Source: Copromyces sp. CBS 386.78
Taxonomy: Eukaryota; Ascomycota; Sordariomycetes; Sordariales; Sordariaceae
DNA length: 64,000 bases
Direction of reading: 5' to 3'
Assembly (NCBI GenBank): GCA_030685235.1
Contig: MU839080.1
Span: forward strand, 124,001-188,000
The notes below the pieces were generated by a model, which was given only the letters and a program-made list of their open reading frames with translations, had not been told where the DNA came from and did no database searches. Position numbers and translations under genes: made by a program. Of this stretch, positions 53,249 to 64,000 are shown one piece after another (positions within the stretch are counted from its first letter, which is position 1; every line of letters starts with the position of its first letter).

Positions 53249-56200
53249 TTCTCTGAGGGCGTCGTGGACTCTGCGGTCCACTGGACAGGCAGGGTTAGTC
53301 GCGGTTGTCTCGAGAGATTCCGAAAGAAGTATGGACTTGCAATACTTCACGGCGTTGCGCCGGTAAAGGAAAGAAGTATGGAGATGGAGATGACGATGAC
53401 GAGACAAGAACAAACACTTGAGGCAGTTCTGAGCTGTGCCACCAAAGAAAAGATGTGGACAGCGGAAGGAAGGTTGCGTTCGAGGGAAGGTGAAGAGGAG
53501 AAGGAGTGGACTCGGCAACCCGACGCGCCTGAAAATTGCCGGTGGGTTGGGAGACGCGTATTGTGACGTTCTGAGGAAGGAGCGGCTGCGAAGTACCGTG
53601 TGGGTACTTCCATGCTTCTGCCCTTCCGGCTTCGGAAAGCAATACTGGCAAGTGCCCGATACTTATCTCTAGAGCCCAAGACTTCTTGCGCACTTCAAGA
53701 TAAGGGATGTGAAGGAAAGGAAATATCATACTTTTGACTGCGTCGTTGTCACTTGGCAACAACCAGTTGATTTTGTTCGGTGAAGTTTGGGGTTTGATGA
53801 TCTGGGGATGAGTGTGAGGTAATGTTGTCTGGTTGAAAGAGGTAGTCGGGAGAAGAATCTGCTCAACTAGATATAGGTGAGATGAATGCGGTCACCCCAG
53901 CCAACCAGAAGACACCCCCCTCATATTGTTTCCTTCGCGAAGAAGGAGCAACGTAGGTGTGAGCAGATAGCTAGCAAAGAATCATTGTATGCACATGAGC
54001 CCGAGGTGAAACAAATCAGATTGAACAGTGCGGTTCTGGCACAAAGTAGGCGTCTGGCATCTGTTATCCAAGTGAGTTAGAACGTACAGCCATCTTGACG
54101 TTTTTTTACATCAGTCATGGTCCGTGAGGTGAGAGCTGTTGTTATTATCCTGCGACTGTTATCAGTAGGTCGATTCAGGCTCTTTTTTTGTGATGATTGA
54201 TGCAGTACTTTCCATATGATGTATGTAATTGATGAAAATACTGTCTAGGGTCATGCCATCCACTTAGCGACACGCTAGAATATTAAGCATCAAGAATTCA
54301 GAAGAGTCAACAGAGACTCGTCTCTCCCTTTTCCTTGTCTCAGAAAAATGAGTGATGTTGTATTAGGTCGCAATCCGGCCGTTTGGGGTATGTCTCGCTC
54401 TGAACCCCCACCCACACGTCTCCCGAGCAACTCACATATAGCCTCACTTTTGACCCCGAGGCTCAAAGCTCCCGAGCATGTATACTTGCCGACATGGGCC
54501 TTCAATCTTTAGTCGAAAATATTGCTGAAGGGGCATAGGCTTTCGGGACTCCGCTGGTTTGCTTCGGCCATCCAGATCAAATTTTAGCTGAGCTTGACAC
54601 GAGTGAATATCCCAAAGAAAGTATCATCAACTGCCACCGTGTGGTATCCATTCGCCACGACGTCACAGCATATACTCGAAATGTTCATTACGCCGAATGT
54701 TTCGGAATTGCGTCGGTTCGGTCGCTGCCATATACGACTGGAAGTTTCTTTCTTTCACTGACCAGTCTTTGGATCGGCCAGTGATGAGTATAGATTGCCT
54801 GACGATGTCAACGAAAGAACCAGCGCAAAGGTTGGTACGAGACATGCGTATATCTCCCGTGTAAGTTCATAGGCAATTCATCACTACCTGGTCACGAACA
54901 CCTTGATACCCAAAGCCTGGGGCAGTAGGATGGGTAAACAAAAAGCGAGGATGTTGGGATCGGCGTGGTTCTTCGTGGAAGGGGCGAGAGGTTTCGGACG
55001 GTTGCCTAACCTGAGCATCGGGATGACGGAATCCGAACTGAATTCTTCCATGGATTGTTTGAGGTTTGTGAAAAGAAGCAATAAGGTTCATTGGAAATGA
55101 TAGGTATGGTGTGAATGAAGTAAGGGTGTCCGACAAGCTCAACGATTTTCATTGATCCGGAAGAAGGTCTCGTTCGACGTTGAGAATTGTTCGGTACGTA
55201 CCGGTTACTGTGGGGCTGCCAAGTCTCGTGGTCTGCACTGCACTCTTGGCACTCAGGTACAGTACGGTACGGGTGGGTAATCTGCTTACATAATGCGCTC
55301 CTGCCCGAACTGCGACGCTTCCACCATCAACTTCCTTCAAGCAAGGAAGCATCTCAAGATGAATGGTTCAAATTTAACATGTGGGAGACTCCAAGCATCT
55401 AAGTCTAGTTCGCGAGAAGAAGCTATCATCTTACTTGCTTTATTTTTTATCTTACCACACCGGCTGGATGCAACACTGAAGGAGGCGTGTTCTTGTTGTG
55501 GGACCTCCCCCATCTTCTCAAACACAGCGTATGGGAGGCAAAGAGGGGGGGGGACAAGAGATGTCTCACTCTTTTGATGTTGTTTTCTTAAGATGGGATA
55601 CGATGTTTTTTAAGGTTTGCGACTCTGTTGATACAACCGGCTAACCGGTGATTGTGTGGCCTTCAACCCCAAGTTGCTGCGACAAAGATGTTGGTCCAGC
55701 ACCTATCAACATCTCTACCAAACTATCATTTGAAAAGAGTCAGAAACCTGCCTCTGGAGCCTGAAACGATACTAACTACATTAACTCGAAGGTCACGATC
55801 TAAAACCGTCGATACGTGCAGTGGTCAAAAGGTGTGACTGAAGTTCGCCCGACTCTCACTTCTGCCCTTTCTGGCCAAGAACATCAGATGAGTCGCTCCT
55901 TCCATCTTCTCCCGGAAACACTGATCCGAAGACGTGCTTTCTACCCGACGGGACCGAGCCAAGTCCAAATAACGTGGAAGGCACCGAATCTAAAACACAT
56001 TGGCCGTTATCTTATCATTTTGCCCTAATTCCTTCAGCTGTTCTCAAAAGATCGTGACAATCAAATCCTCTTCCGGACACCCACACTCTTTATTCGGCCG
56101 ATGAAGGATATGGTAATGACACTGACCGAATAAATATAACACATACCTTTTTGAATTATGCTACAGACCATTTGAAGTTCTTCCCCTTTACCCCATACTG

Positions 56201-56603
56201 TGTATGTGAGCTTGCTAGTAGCGCACGAGAACACCATCCTTCCGTGATACACGGACCAGCCACCTTCTCTGGAGCGTTTGCGCAAAGGACCTCATCTGAT
56301 TTTGTTGCGCAAATCCATTGCGGCCATCTACCCCACTCTCACATCCTCCCAATCGCGAATCTTCGACCGCGAGCCCTCTAGGCAGATCTTGAGATCCAGC
56401 CGAGCTTCATCGGCTAGTACACCTTTCGCCGTCTCAATCGACCACCCCCCGAACGACATCGCCAGAGCACAAGGCCACGAAACTGCAGATCTCACATTCA
56501 TAGGTCGATGGCAGATATCATCTTGTGGTTTCTGCAACACACCTGAGATCATTCTCAACCTTCGAGGCCGTAAATTTACCTTCGCTTCTCCTTGCGTTTC
56601 AAG
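53249..56603. other. intergenic region between divergent genes
   Basis: About 3.4 kb holding the permease promoter and leader on the left and the promoter of the methyltransferase-like gene on the right. A weak spliced candidate at 54,663-55,045 on the minus strand is discussed in the findings. No RNA gene or large repeat seen. Confidence 0.5.
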
Positions 56604-58793
56604 ATGTTCGGACTCACCTGGGATGAGCAAGCACAGCAGCGCCTTGCTGAAGAGAAGCGTCTCGCGGAGGAACAACGGAAGAAGAAGGAACTTGAACTTG
56701 GAAGCCAAGACGGCAGGAGTGCGATTGGATCAACCATTACGCAACGTTCCTCTTCCACAGCGGGCAAGTCTGGCGCGACGAGTAACTCAAAGGGCAGCGC
56801 TGTATCGAGGCTTAAGACGGCCTTCCTAGGCACACGTCAGTCCGACAAATCCGACGAGAAGCTGCGGCCAAGCTCTTACTACGCCCCCTCATCAAGGCTG
56901 TCGTCCTTCTTCGCCGAGAACAACTACATCGCTTTTGGCAACTCGGACCAACTGGCTAGTACTGATGTCGACCACACTGACGAGCGTTGTGAACTACCAG
57001 AGAACAAGGTCCTGGAAGACCAGCGTGATGAACTATCGGGAGAGGGTGCCGTGGAAGACCAACCGACAAAGCTCGCGCTGCCAAAGGAAGGCAAAGAAAG
57101 CAGAGCACTCGCACTGGAAGCACTCGAGGGCTTGAAGGCGCCTCCACCCAAGCCACCTACTTTTGTCATCCTCACCACTCCCTCAACACCGGAGGATGCT
57201 GACAGCCGCACTTCCAATGATGACCCGCCGGATACAACACTTATCCAGTGGCTGAGTGAAGACTCATATATAACAAGGACAACCACCGTCACATACGAGC
57301 CTCGAGGGGACGCTGACGTGAATGATCAGGTAATCGAAACCACCATTTCAGCGGATCCCTCGCCCTTTTCCACGGTCAAAAGCTCAAAATCACGAACTTC
57401 GCCCCCCATTGTACGTCCTTCGGCACCAGCTGCGGGTGATGAGGTTCCATCATTCTCATCTCTTGTCGACAACTGGTTCACGGCACTTCAGAGCCCCAGT
57501 AAAGCCGTCTCGCCGAATTTTTCAACAGCGAATAATAGCAACACATCCGCCCCAAGCTACGCCAATGGTTCGGCCGAAGGTCATGCTTCAACTTCAACCC
57601 AGGACTTCCTTTCAGTTCCCAAGACCCCGGGTCTTCCCCCGAAGCGCAGAGGAACCAACCCAGATGCCTGGAAGCCACCCAACAATTGGGGATGTCCATC
57701 GACCGCTGATTTATTGCCAAAGACCAATGAAGAGCAAAACAACCTCGAGGTTATCAAGGACGAAAACACGGACAAGAACGTGGCAAGATTACAGAAAGAC
57801 GTCGAGGCTATGGCTATATCCAGCCCCGAGAAGGTTTTAGCTCGCCTGGTGGAAGATTGGGGCGAGCCGTCCGACGCCTCATCACATATGCAAAGGGAAA
57901 AGGATAGAAAGCGCCTGATGCTTTCGGTACTCCACGACATTGGCGGATATCCTGCGACTCTGGTGGAAACGGCGAGCCGGCTGGATCATGGCGCTCTTCA
58001 CGCTTCACGGCAGAAAATACTCGCCCTGTTCGAGTCTGAAGGTAACCCTACGCTGAAACTGAATACTTGCCGTTCTCTGCTAACCTTTTCAGCGACTGCG
58101 TCCTACCTAGCTGCAACTTACTCAGACGCCACAATCACCCACCTCTCGCTCTCTCCGCTACCACACGACCTCTTCCCAAACGTGCAACCTCTGTTTGCCC
58201 CGCCCAACAAGGCATCGATCTCCTTCGCAGCAGACTCCTTCAACTCAGTCCACTGCCTCTCACTGCCGTCACTGGTACCAGCCCACGAGATCGTCGAAGT
58301 TCTCAAACAAACCTACCGCTGCCTTGCTCCCAACGGCACTCTGCAGCTAGTGCTGCTTGATCCCTTCCCAGTGGCAAGGAGACTCGGCCCTCGCACAAGG
58401 AAATGGTTTGAGAAGCACATCCTGTCAAATCTGCAGTCACAGGCTCGATGTGTTAAACCAAGTGCAGTCTTCCCCGGATTCTTGGAGGAAGCGCAGCTCC
58501 GCGTCCGTGAGGAAACATGCACCAAGATAAAGTTCTTGGCTGTACCACCGGATCCCACAGATGTGTTCACTGATGACCAGGAGCGCGTTCAGGCGGAGCT
58601 CCGCAGCGTCGTGGGCAGAATGCTGTGGCAGGAGGTTTGGGGAAAGATGGTCACTGGTGACGATAACTGGTGGGATGACCCCGAGTGCGTCGAGGAGTGT
58701 TCTAGACTTGGAACCTTCTTTGAGTTCAGCCGGATTGCGGCTGTCAAGGTCGGCAATACCGAGGTTTTGGGAGCTTTCAGCGTTGGTTGCTGA
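56604..58793 (+). CDS. methyltransferase-like protein, possibly inactive
   Basis: 729 residues in one exon, starting at the ATG in AAGATGTTC. A charged N-terminal helix (WDEQAQQRLAEEKRLAEEQRKK) precedes a disordered Ser/Thr/Pro-rich region to about residue 400. The C-terminal third (about 410-729) is ordered. It contains DSFNSVHCLSLPSLVPAHEI and then EVLKQTYRCLAPNGTLQLVLLDP, which resemble strands 4-5 of class I SAM-dependent methyltransferases (the post-I 'leader...pGG.l.l.dp' region) as found in uncharacterised filamentous-fungal proteins. The glycine-rich SAM loop (motif I) expected upstream is missing: RSLLTFSATASYLAATYSDAT stands in its place. Catalysis is therefore doubtful, and a pseudoenzyme or scaffold role is possible. 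No signal peptide. Confidence 0.8.
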   Translation: MFGLTWDEQAQQRLAEEKRLAEEQRKKKELELGSQDGRSAIGSTITQRSSSTAGKSGATSNSKGSAVSRLKTAFLGTRQSDKSDEKLRPSSYYAPSSRLSSFFAENNYIAFGNSDQLASTDVDHTDERCELPENKVLEDQRDELSGEGAVEDQPTKLALPKEGKESRALALEALEGLKAPPPKPPTFVILTTPSTPEDADSRTSNDDPPDTTLIQWLSEDSYITRTTTVTYEPRGDADVNDQVIETTISADPSPFSTVKSSKSRTSPPIVRPSAPAAGDEVPSFSSLVDNWFTALQSPSKAVSPNFSTANNSNTSAPSYANGSAEGHASTSTQDFLSVPKTPGLPPKRRGTNPDAWKPPNNWGCPSTADLLPKTNEEQNNLEVIKDENTDKNVARLQKDVEAMAISSPEKVLARLVEDWGEPSDASSHMQREKDRKRLMLSVLHDIGGYPATLVETASRLDHGALHASRQKILALFESEGNPTLKLNTCRSLLTFSATASYLAATYSDATITHLSLSPLPHDLFPNVQPLFAPPNKASISFAADSFNSVHCLSLPSLVPAHEIVEVLKQTYRCLAPNGTLQLVLLDPFPVARRLGPRTRKWFEKHILSNLQSQARCVKPSAVFPGFLEEAQLRVREETCTKIKFLAVPPDPTDVFTDDQERVQAELRSVVGRMLWQEVWGKMVTGDDNWWDDPECVEECSRLGTFFEFSRIAAVKVGNTEVLGAFSVGC

Positions 58794-60360
58794 TATTAAG
58801 GTTCGGGATACACTCGAGGTCACAGCTCAATCAACCATACCATATGGAGCGCGACCCTGCAGGGTTATGGCAGACACAGCTACCTGTGCACATGAGATCT
58901 TTCCGTGAATGCATTGTCCGTTGTTCTGGGAACTCAGACCAGTGTCTTTTTCTTTTCAGTGTTCTGTTCTTTTCATGTTCCCCGTATACTGCTTTCATAT
59001 TGCTTTACAACTGTTTCTTGATACCATGGTAGGCAATGTCAGTAATGGGAAGGTGTTTAGGATGGATGTATGGGTTGGTCAAGATGAGAGAAACAATATA
59101 CGTAGGGATTTTGTCAGTTGCTATGGAGACAAGCCGGATCAAAGATGTTGTATCTTCACGATGTCATGAAAGGACTTTGGCGTTGAGTTTTGTTAGAGAA
59201 GTTGTAAGAAACTTGTATATAACGAACAACGTCTTTCCCCAGTCCAAGGGATCGAATATTTGACACCCCCTAACAGAGACTGGGTGGACACTCCACCGTC
59301 ACTGCCGCTCACCTGGGCCGTTTTATCCCAGATTGCGGCAGATGAAGTTCAACAAACGGGAAAGTTCATGATTTGTACAATTTCGGTAACAATCATGATT
59401 GTATCAACCAGACCAGTTGTTCGTCACCATAGCAGCTCATAACCGCGAATGTTGCTTTTTGTCAGGTCAAGGGTTAGGGTCCGCTTACTGTGCGAAAAAC
59501 CGCCTTTCATAATCGTTCTTACCATGGCAGAAAAACGTACATGAATGGATGAATACACTAGGAAAACGTTTTCTTCGAATGCAATTTGATTGACTAGCAG
59601 GTACTAGTATTCGCCTTGTCCCTCTTTTCCAGCTCGCCCCAAAGCAACCTTCTTTAGAGTTTACCAGCAACGTTGCCATTCCTGTGCCCCATGGTGACCT
59701 GTTGTGCCACAGTTTTCCATCTTTTAGCTCCATCCAAAGAACGAAGCATTTGCTTGTCGAGCCGAGGGGATGGCGGAATAGATGGCATGTATGTGCCAGA
59801 CTACGAATGACCTGCCCGTCCTAAAGACGTACTGGTTCGTGCAGTGACATACGGGCGTGGTGGGGTTGATGGGCGGTCGTGACGAAGAGCCAACCCATTG
59901 AAGAACACGGTGTGTCTCGCGGTCTGGTATGTATCGAGTAGACTTGGCTGGGGGAGGCGATGACGGAGGGGGACACGGGCGTCTGGGACTAAGGTTCGGG
60001 ACCTCTTTCTTCTAACCGCCAGGATCGGCTCAAGGGGTCATCATGAAACGGGTTTGGTTGTTATCCTCCGTATGTACCTATACCAAAGAAACCAACCCAA
60101 GCCTTGTTCCTCTTTTCACTGCTGCAGCAAAGGGTATCTTGTTGATAAGCACTTTTCCTCTTTTTCCTCTTCTTCTTCTTCTTCTTCCTCCCCCTCCTCC
60201 CAAGATTCGCGTGATGGTGGTTGTCCAGTGATTTCAGCCTCTCTTGTTCTTGTTGCTGATGCCATTGTATTTTTTCGATCCAGATCCCATGTTATCCCCC
60301 AACGCCAGTTGTTGTAAATGCAAGGTTATGTTGTTGGTGTGGAATGGATGGTTCAACGTT
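58794..60360. other. convergent intergenic region
   Basis: About 1.6 kb between the stops of two convergent genes. It has pyrimidine-rich (TTC)n near 60,165-60,190 and no supportable gene. Confidence 0.55.
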
Positions 60361-60836
60361 TTACGAAAAATCCATCTCGACCTCCTCGGTCTCGGTCTTC
60401 TCGGTCTTCTTTGTCTTGCCTGCGTGTTTGCGACGAACTTTGTTAGCACCACTGCTCAAATGTTTCTTCTTCTTCTTCTTCCCCCCATCTCCCATTCAGT
60501 AAAACCAGAAAAAGAATTGTACTAACCAATACCCATCATCTCCTCCACCTTCTCCACCTCCATCTTGCTCAACCCTTCCTTCTCCATCTTGCGCCTGATC
60601 GCATACCCCATCTTCTTCTCCAGCTTGCGCTGCGCCTTCTTGCCGAGCGCCTTCTTGGGTCCGCTGTTGGGCAGCAAGCCGACGCGGGCGCCGCGGTTCT
60701 GGTCGTCCCTGGTGATCTTGTGGATCTTCTCCATCTTGCCCTGGGCCGACTCGCGCTGGCGCAGCTTGCGGAGGGCGGCCTTCTTGGCGATGAGGCGGTT
60801 CTTGGAGGGGCCGTTGGGGTTTCTGACGGAAGGCAT
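60361..60836 (-). CDS. alb1: ribosome biogenesis factor Alb1
   Basis: Two exons: 60836-60527 and 60419-60361, giving 122 residues. The 107-nt intron has a GTTAGT donor, a GTGCTAAC branch and a GCAG acceptor, and splits a glycine codon. Without splicing the frame ends prematurely. The small, very basic protein opens with MPSVRNPNGPSKNRLIAKKA, has a central KKALGKKAQRKLEKKMGYAIRRK segment like the conserved Lys-rich part of yeast Alb1 (SKKRAKKIERNLKYA type), and ends in an acidic tail (KTETEEVEMDFS). Alb1 binds pre-60S particles with Arx1 in the nucleus and accompanies them through export. The ATG at 60836 is preferred to the upstream in-frame ATG at 60908, because the family starts with MPS. 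Confidence 0.75.
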
Positions 60837-61633
60837 TTTGGCGGCGGTTTGGTTGGTTTGGTTTGGGGGTGGATGGGGTTTGTTGAAGAAGTCGAAAAGG
60901 GGGGTCACCGGGAATTGGGTGGGAAGACTGAAAGGAGGTCGAAGAGAGGTTGATTTTGTGAGATGTCAATGGGTTTGGCGGGGAGATGGGACGGGGACGA
61001 GGGAGGTTAGGTAGAAGATAAGATTCAGATGGATGGCAGATCTGGACTTGAGGTTCGCCCCGTACAAGGACAGAAACAAAATTTTTGTGGGGATCGCTGG
61101 AGCCAGTGTGACGTTGATGCATGGCTTGGCGGTCTAGGGGACTTATAAGTGGGGCTTCTGTGTGACCGCTGAACAGCGCTCAAAGACAGCGGCAACACAG
61201 CGCTGTCACTGGAATGTGATGCTGAAGTTCCCCTGAGTGGAAGTAAACAATCATCGATCTCGTGATGGCCTCAATTTTCCGAAGCGTGGATGACAACAAC
61301 TAATGATTAGATTATGACGGTATGACAGCTATATAGGATGGTGACCAGCACCTTTTTTTTGTTTCGCGGAAAATCAAAAGCGGTATACAGATCGCGGAAA
61401 ACAGACAACGGCCTCTCCAACTGCTTAACCAAATAAATCCTCCCATCATGATCCCAAGATCTTCCTTTCTTTCTATGTTCGTCAACGTCGTAGCTCATCA
61501 TAGCCGGTCGTCATCAAGATTAGAAACAGGTAGGCGAACAGAAGCACAAGAAGAAGAAACCAAAAAGGAACAATACAGAAGCGCAAAAGACAGAACAACA
61601 GAAAACAGACAACCCCACCTCCCCTTCTCGAGA
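60837..61633. other. intergenic region
   Basis: About 800 bases holding the Alb1 promoter and the lipoxygenase 3' untranslated region. Nothing else seen. Confidence 0.55.
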
Positions 61634-63990
61634 TCAAATCAAAATCGACACAGCCGTATTCCCCGGATCCAGCACCATATACGGCAAACTGCCCTTCTCC
61701 ATCGCCCTCGAGTTTTCCCACACAGCCGTCTGCGTCTCCCTCAACCGCGCATACAACCTCTCACTAGCCTCAGCAACCATCTTCTCCCTCCGTCCTTTCT
61801 TCGTCTTATAAACCCGCCACATACTCGCCGCGTAATTGAGCAAGGATCGATCCTGCGGCGCTCTGAAGCTCAGCAACCACGGTACCTGCGCACTCAACAA
61901 CCATTGCCGCTGACGGTTGATAGGTAAGGAAGCAACGAGGTCGTGTTCTTTCATCTGTTGCAGGGCTGAAAGGGAGGTAGGCGGTGCGGTGCACAACATG
62001 GGTGGTTTGGCGATGACAAAAGCCTGGTAGAAGTTTTGCAGGTAGTTGACGGCCGAGTGGAAGGAGGTAGCGGTGTGGATGCACATTGTTATCGCGTCCG
62101 TTAGGGCCTCCAGGTCCCTAATCTCGGGGAAGGAGGACATGTGGGCGCCTCCTTGGCGCATTTCATCGCACCAGGCCTGGATGTACTGATCTTGCGCAAC
62201 GGACTCGTCAGACGGGTAGGAGAGGGCGAGCATTTCGGATACGTAAGAGCGCAAAACGGTCCAGAGCGCGAGGACGTCCTTCGCGTAGGCGTAGTTCCTG
62301 TACCGTGTGGAGGAGGAAAGACCCTCGGCTGTGTTAGGGAACCCCCGGCGGGCAAGGTCGTTGGGGACGTAATTCGCTACGAAATCGTAGTTGTCGTAGG
62401 CGTGGCGGATGAAGGAGTGGCACTGCTCGGGCGAGATGCCGACGATTTCGACGATGACTTGCGGGACGAGCGTGGCGCGGGCCGCGGCGTTGACGGAGAG
62501 GGTCTTGTACCAGTGGGGGGAGAGCAGGCGGTAGACGGGGTGTTCCATGGGTAAAGACCGGTTGGTGCCGACGATGATGGCTTCCTCGACCAGGTGGGCG
62601 AGCGTGAGGTGGACGGTCAGCTCGTGGCGCATCCAGTCGGTCACTTGGGCGCAGGTTTTGGCGTAGCGCCAGGGCCAGTCGGTCTTCTCGGTCCGGGTCG
62701 AGTCCCGAGGGGTCAGGCGCTTGTTGAAGATGGTGACGGATGCTTCCATGGAGCCGCGGTAGTCGATACAGATGGCGACCGGGTGGAGCTTGCCGTCGTC
62801 GTACAGCTGGAAGAGGCTGACGGCGCCGACGCACCAGTTGTCGTCACTGCCGGGCTGCTTGTGGTGGAGTACGGCGGTTGAGTCGGAGACTCCGACGGCG
62901 TTGCGGAAGTAACTCCCGTCTTGGACGAAGAGAGATGCTGGGTCCGCGGCCTCCAGAGCTGAGATCCATTCGTTGTAACCACCGGTTCTCGCGGCTGTCA
63001 AAAACTCGCCGATCCATTGCTTCCCGGCTTGCGTGATGGTCGTGGGGTTGGTACCGGTGAACTGCTGTTCGGCAAAGCGGCGGTCGCTGTACCAGTCGTC
63101 CAGAAGACCAATGTTTCCACCGCTGGCAATGTCGGTGCCTATCTTGCGATGAAACCTGTTATAGTCCTCAACGTCCTGAATGGTGATGCCCTTCTCCGGT
63201 TCCCCTCCATACGCAGCAGCGCGAGCCTTTTCCAGCAGCCACTGCTTCGTGCGCCCAAGGAATCCATCTTCATCCGGGATGAGTTTCTGCAAGATGACTG
63301 CTGTTTCAAGCAGACCGGCAGTGTTGAAGACGCCAAAGACGGTGTAGTTCTGATCCACAGGGATATGCTGGAGATGAGGGGGGAACTCGGCAGGAGTTCC
63401 ATCGGCGTTGTTGGGATATGGCGTAAACTGATAGGTATTCCTTTTCTGCTCAAGCGAAAGGTATCTAGGAAATGTGGGCTCAATACCGAGGACATCAAAG
63501 AGAGAGTTGAATCTAGAAGTGAAAGTCAGTCAACATCTTTCTCTTGGCAGACCATGTTCACCGCCTCATGGCCGTGACTATCATGGGCAACATCAGCTTA
63601 CGTTTGTTCAACACGCTCATATGCCTGCGTCAAGGCAAGCTGGGTACCCAGATATGTCCCTTCACGGACATTCCCTTCTGGCTCTTTGATGTTCTTGGGG
63701 TCATTGGGATCGACCTCGGGATACAGCTTGAGATCCAGCAGCTCACTGTGAAAGATGCCAGGATCAAAGGACGGCAACGGGCAGTCCCCAATTGTTTCGG
63801 GCACAACCTGTTTCAGGAAGTCCTTCTTTGCTGGATGTTTCAGGATGCTTTTTTTGTCCGGCCGAGACGCTGCCTGTGTTGCTGTGGGGACAGGCAGAGA
63901 CACATCAGAAATTGGATGCTTGTGAATGAGTTTTTTCACAAAGGCGATGGCCCGGCGAGCCAGTGATCGTTTCGGGCGGGATACCGCCAT
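61634..63990 (-). CDS. lipoxygenase (iron/manganese type)
   Basis: Two exons: 63990-63602 and 63512-61634, giving 755 residues. The 89-nt intron ends TTCTAG and splits a Thr codon. All five expected metal ligands are visible. H426 and H431 are in WMRHELTVHLTLAHLVEE, H615 and N619 are in FHSAVNYLQ, and the terminal carboxylate is I755 (AVSILI). The spacing (189 between first and third ligand) is close to the plant enzymes. Lipoxygenases add dioxygen to polyunsaturated fatty acids such as linoleate, giving hydroperoxide precursors of oxylipins. The N-terminus is basic (MAVSRPKRSLARRAIAFVKK) with no secretion signal, unlike secreted fungal manganese lipoxygenases, so an intracellular enzyme is inferred. 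The ATG lies 10 bases inside the window edge, so an upstream exon with an earlier start cannot be excluded. Confidence 0.92.
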
Positions 63991-64000
63991 TTTGCTTCTT

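Noticed and set aside
1..64000. Secondary-metabolite cluster, CRISPR array, phage or bacterial-type operon
   Set aside because: No PKS, NRPS or terpene core gene and no spaced repeat array. Genes are spliced and dispersed as in a fungal chromosome. No dispersed 5S rRNA gene was recognised on either strand.

Overview
The window is nuclear DNA of a filamentous ascomycete, most likely Neurospora or a close relative in the Sordariales (inference). The sequence shows short introns of 50-110 nt with GTAAGT-like donors, CTRAC branch points and YAG acceptors, coding sequence that prefers C in the third codon position, very long intergenic regions, and a mobile element degraded to AT-rich DNA in the manner of repeat-induced point mutation (RIP). 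Gene models were spliced by hand, and phases were checked across every intron.

Layout. 1-9.7 kb: a doubtful coding relic, an NmrA/isoflavone-reductase-like NAD(P)-binding gene (three exons), an intron-containing tRNA-Ser(GCU), and the ER-associated degradation ubiquitin ligase Hrd1 (four exons). 9.7-18 kb: two large convergent genes for disordered, low-complexity proteins of unknown function; the plus-strand one has an internal stretch whose coding signal sits in another frame. 18-35 kb: a small membrane protein, two minus-strand C2H2 zinc-finger genes sharing a fungal finger module, and the 3' part of a membrane-protein gene. The second zinc-finger gene resolves into five exons ending in a cysteine-rich tail.

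35,824-39,380 is a complete but dead PIF/Harbinger DNA transposon of 3557 bp. It has 40-bp identical terminal inverted repeats and a 3-bp TTA target duplication. A plus-strand DDE transposase relic keeps recognisable D, D and E positions, and a second relic frame converges on it from the minus strand. The interior is heavily RIP-like while the ends are nearly intact.

39.8-64 kb: a hypothetical gene, a diverged direct repeat carrying an RNA polymerase III B-box-like motif, a cAMP-receptor-like GPCR (three exons), an AzgA-type purine permease (nine exons), a methyltransferase-like protein with no visible SAM-binding loop, the 60S ribosome biogenesis factor Alb1 (two exons), and a lipoxygenase (two exons) whose start lies 10 bases from the window end.

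The genes are independent single-promoter fungal genes on both strands. No biosynthetic cluster or operon-like arrangement is visible.
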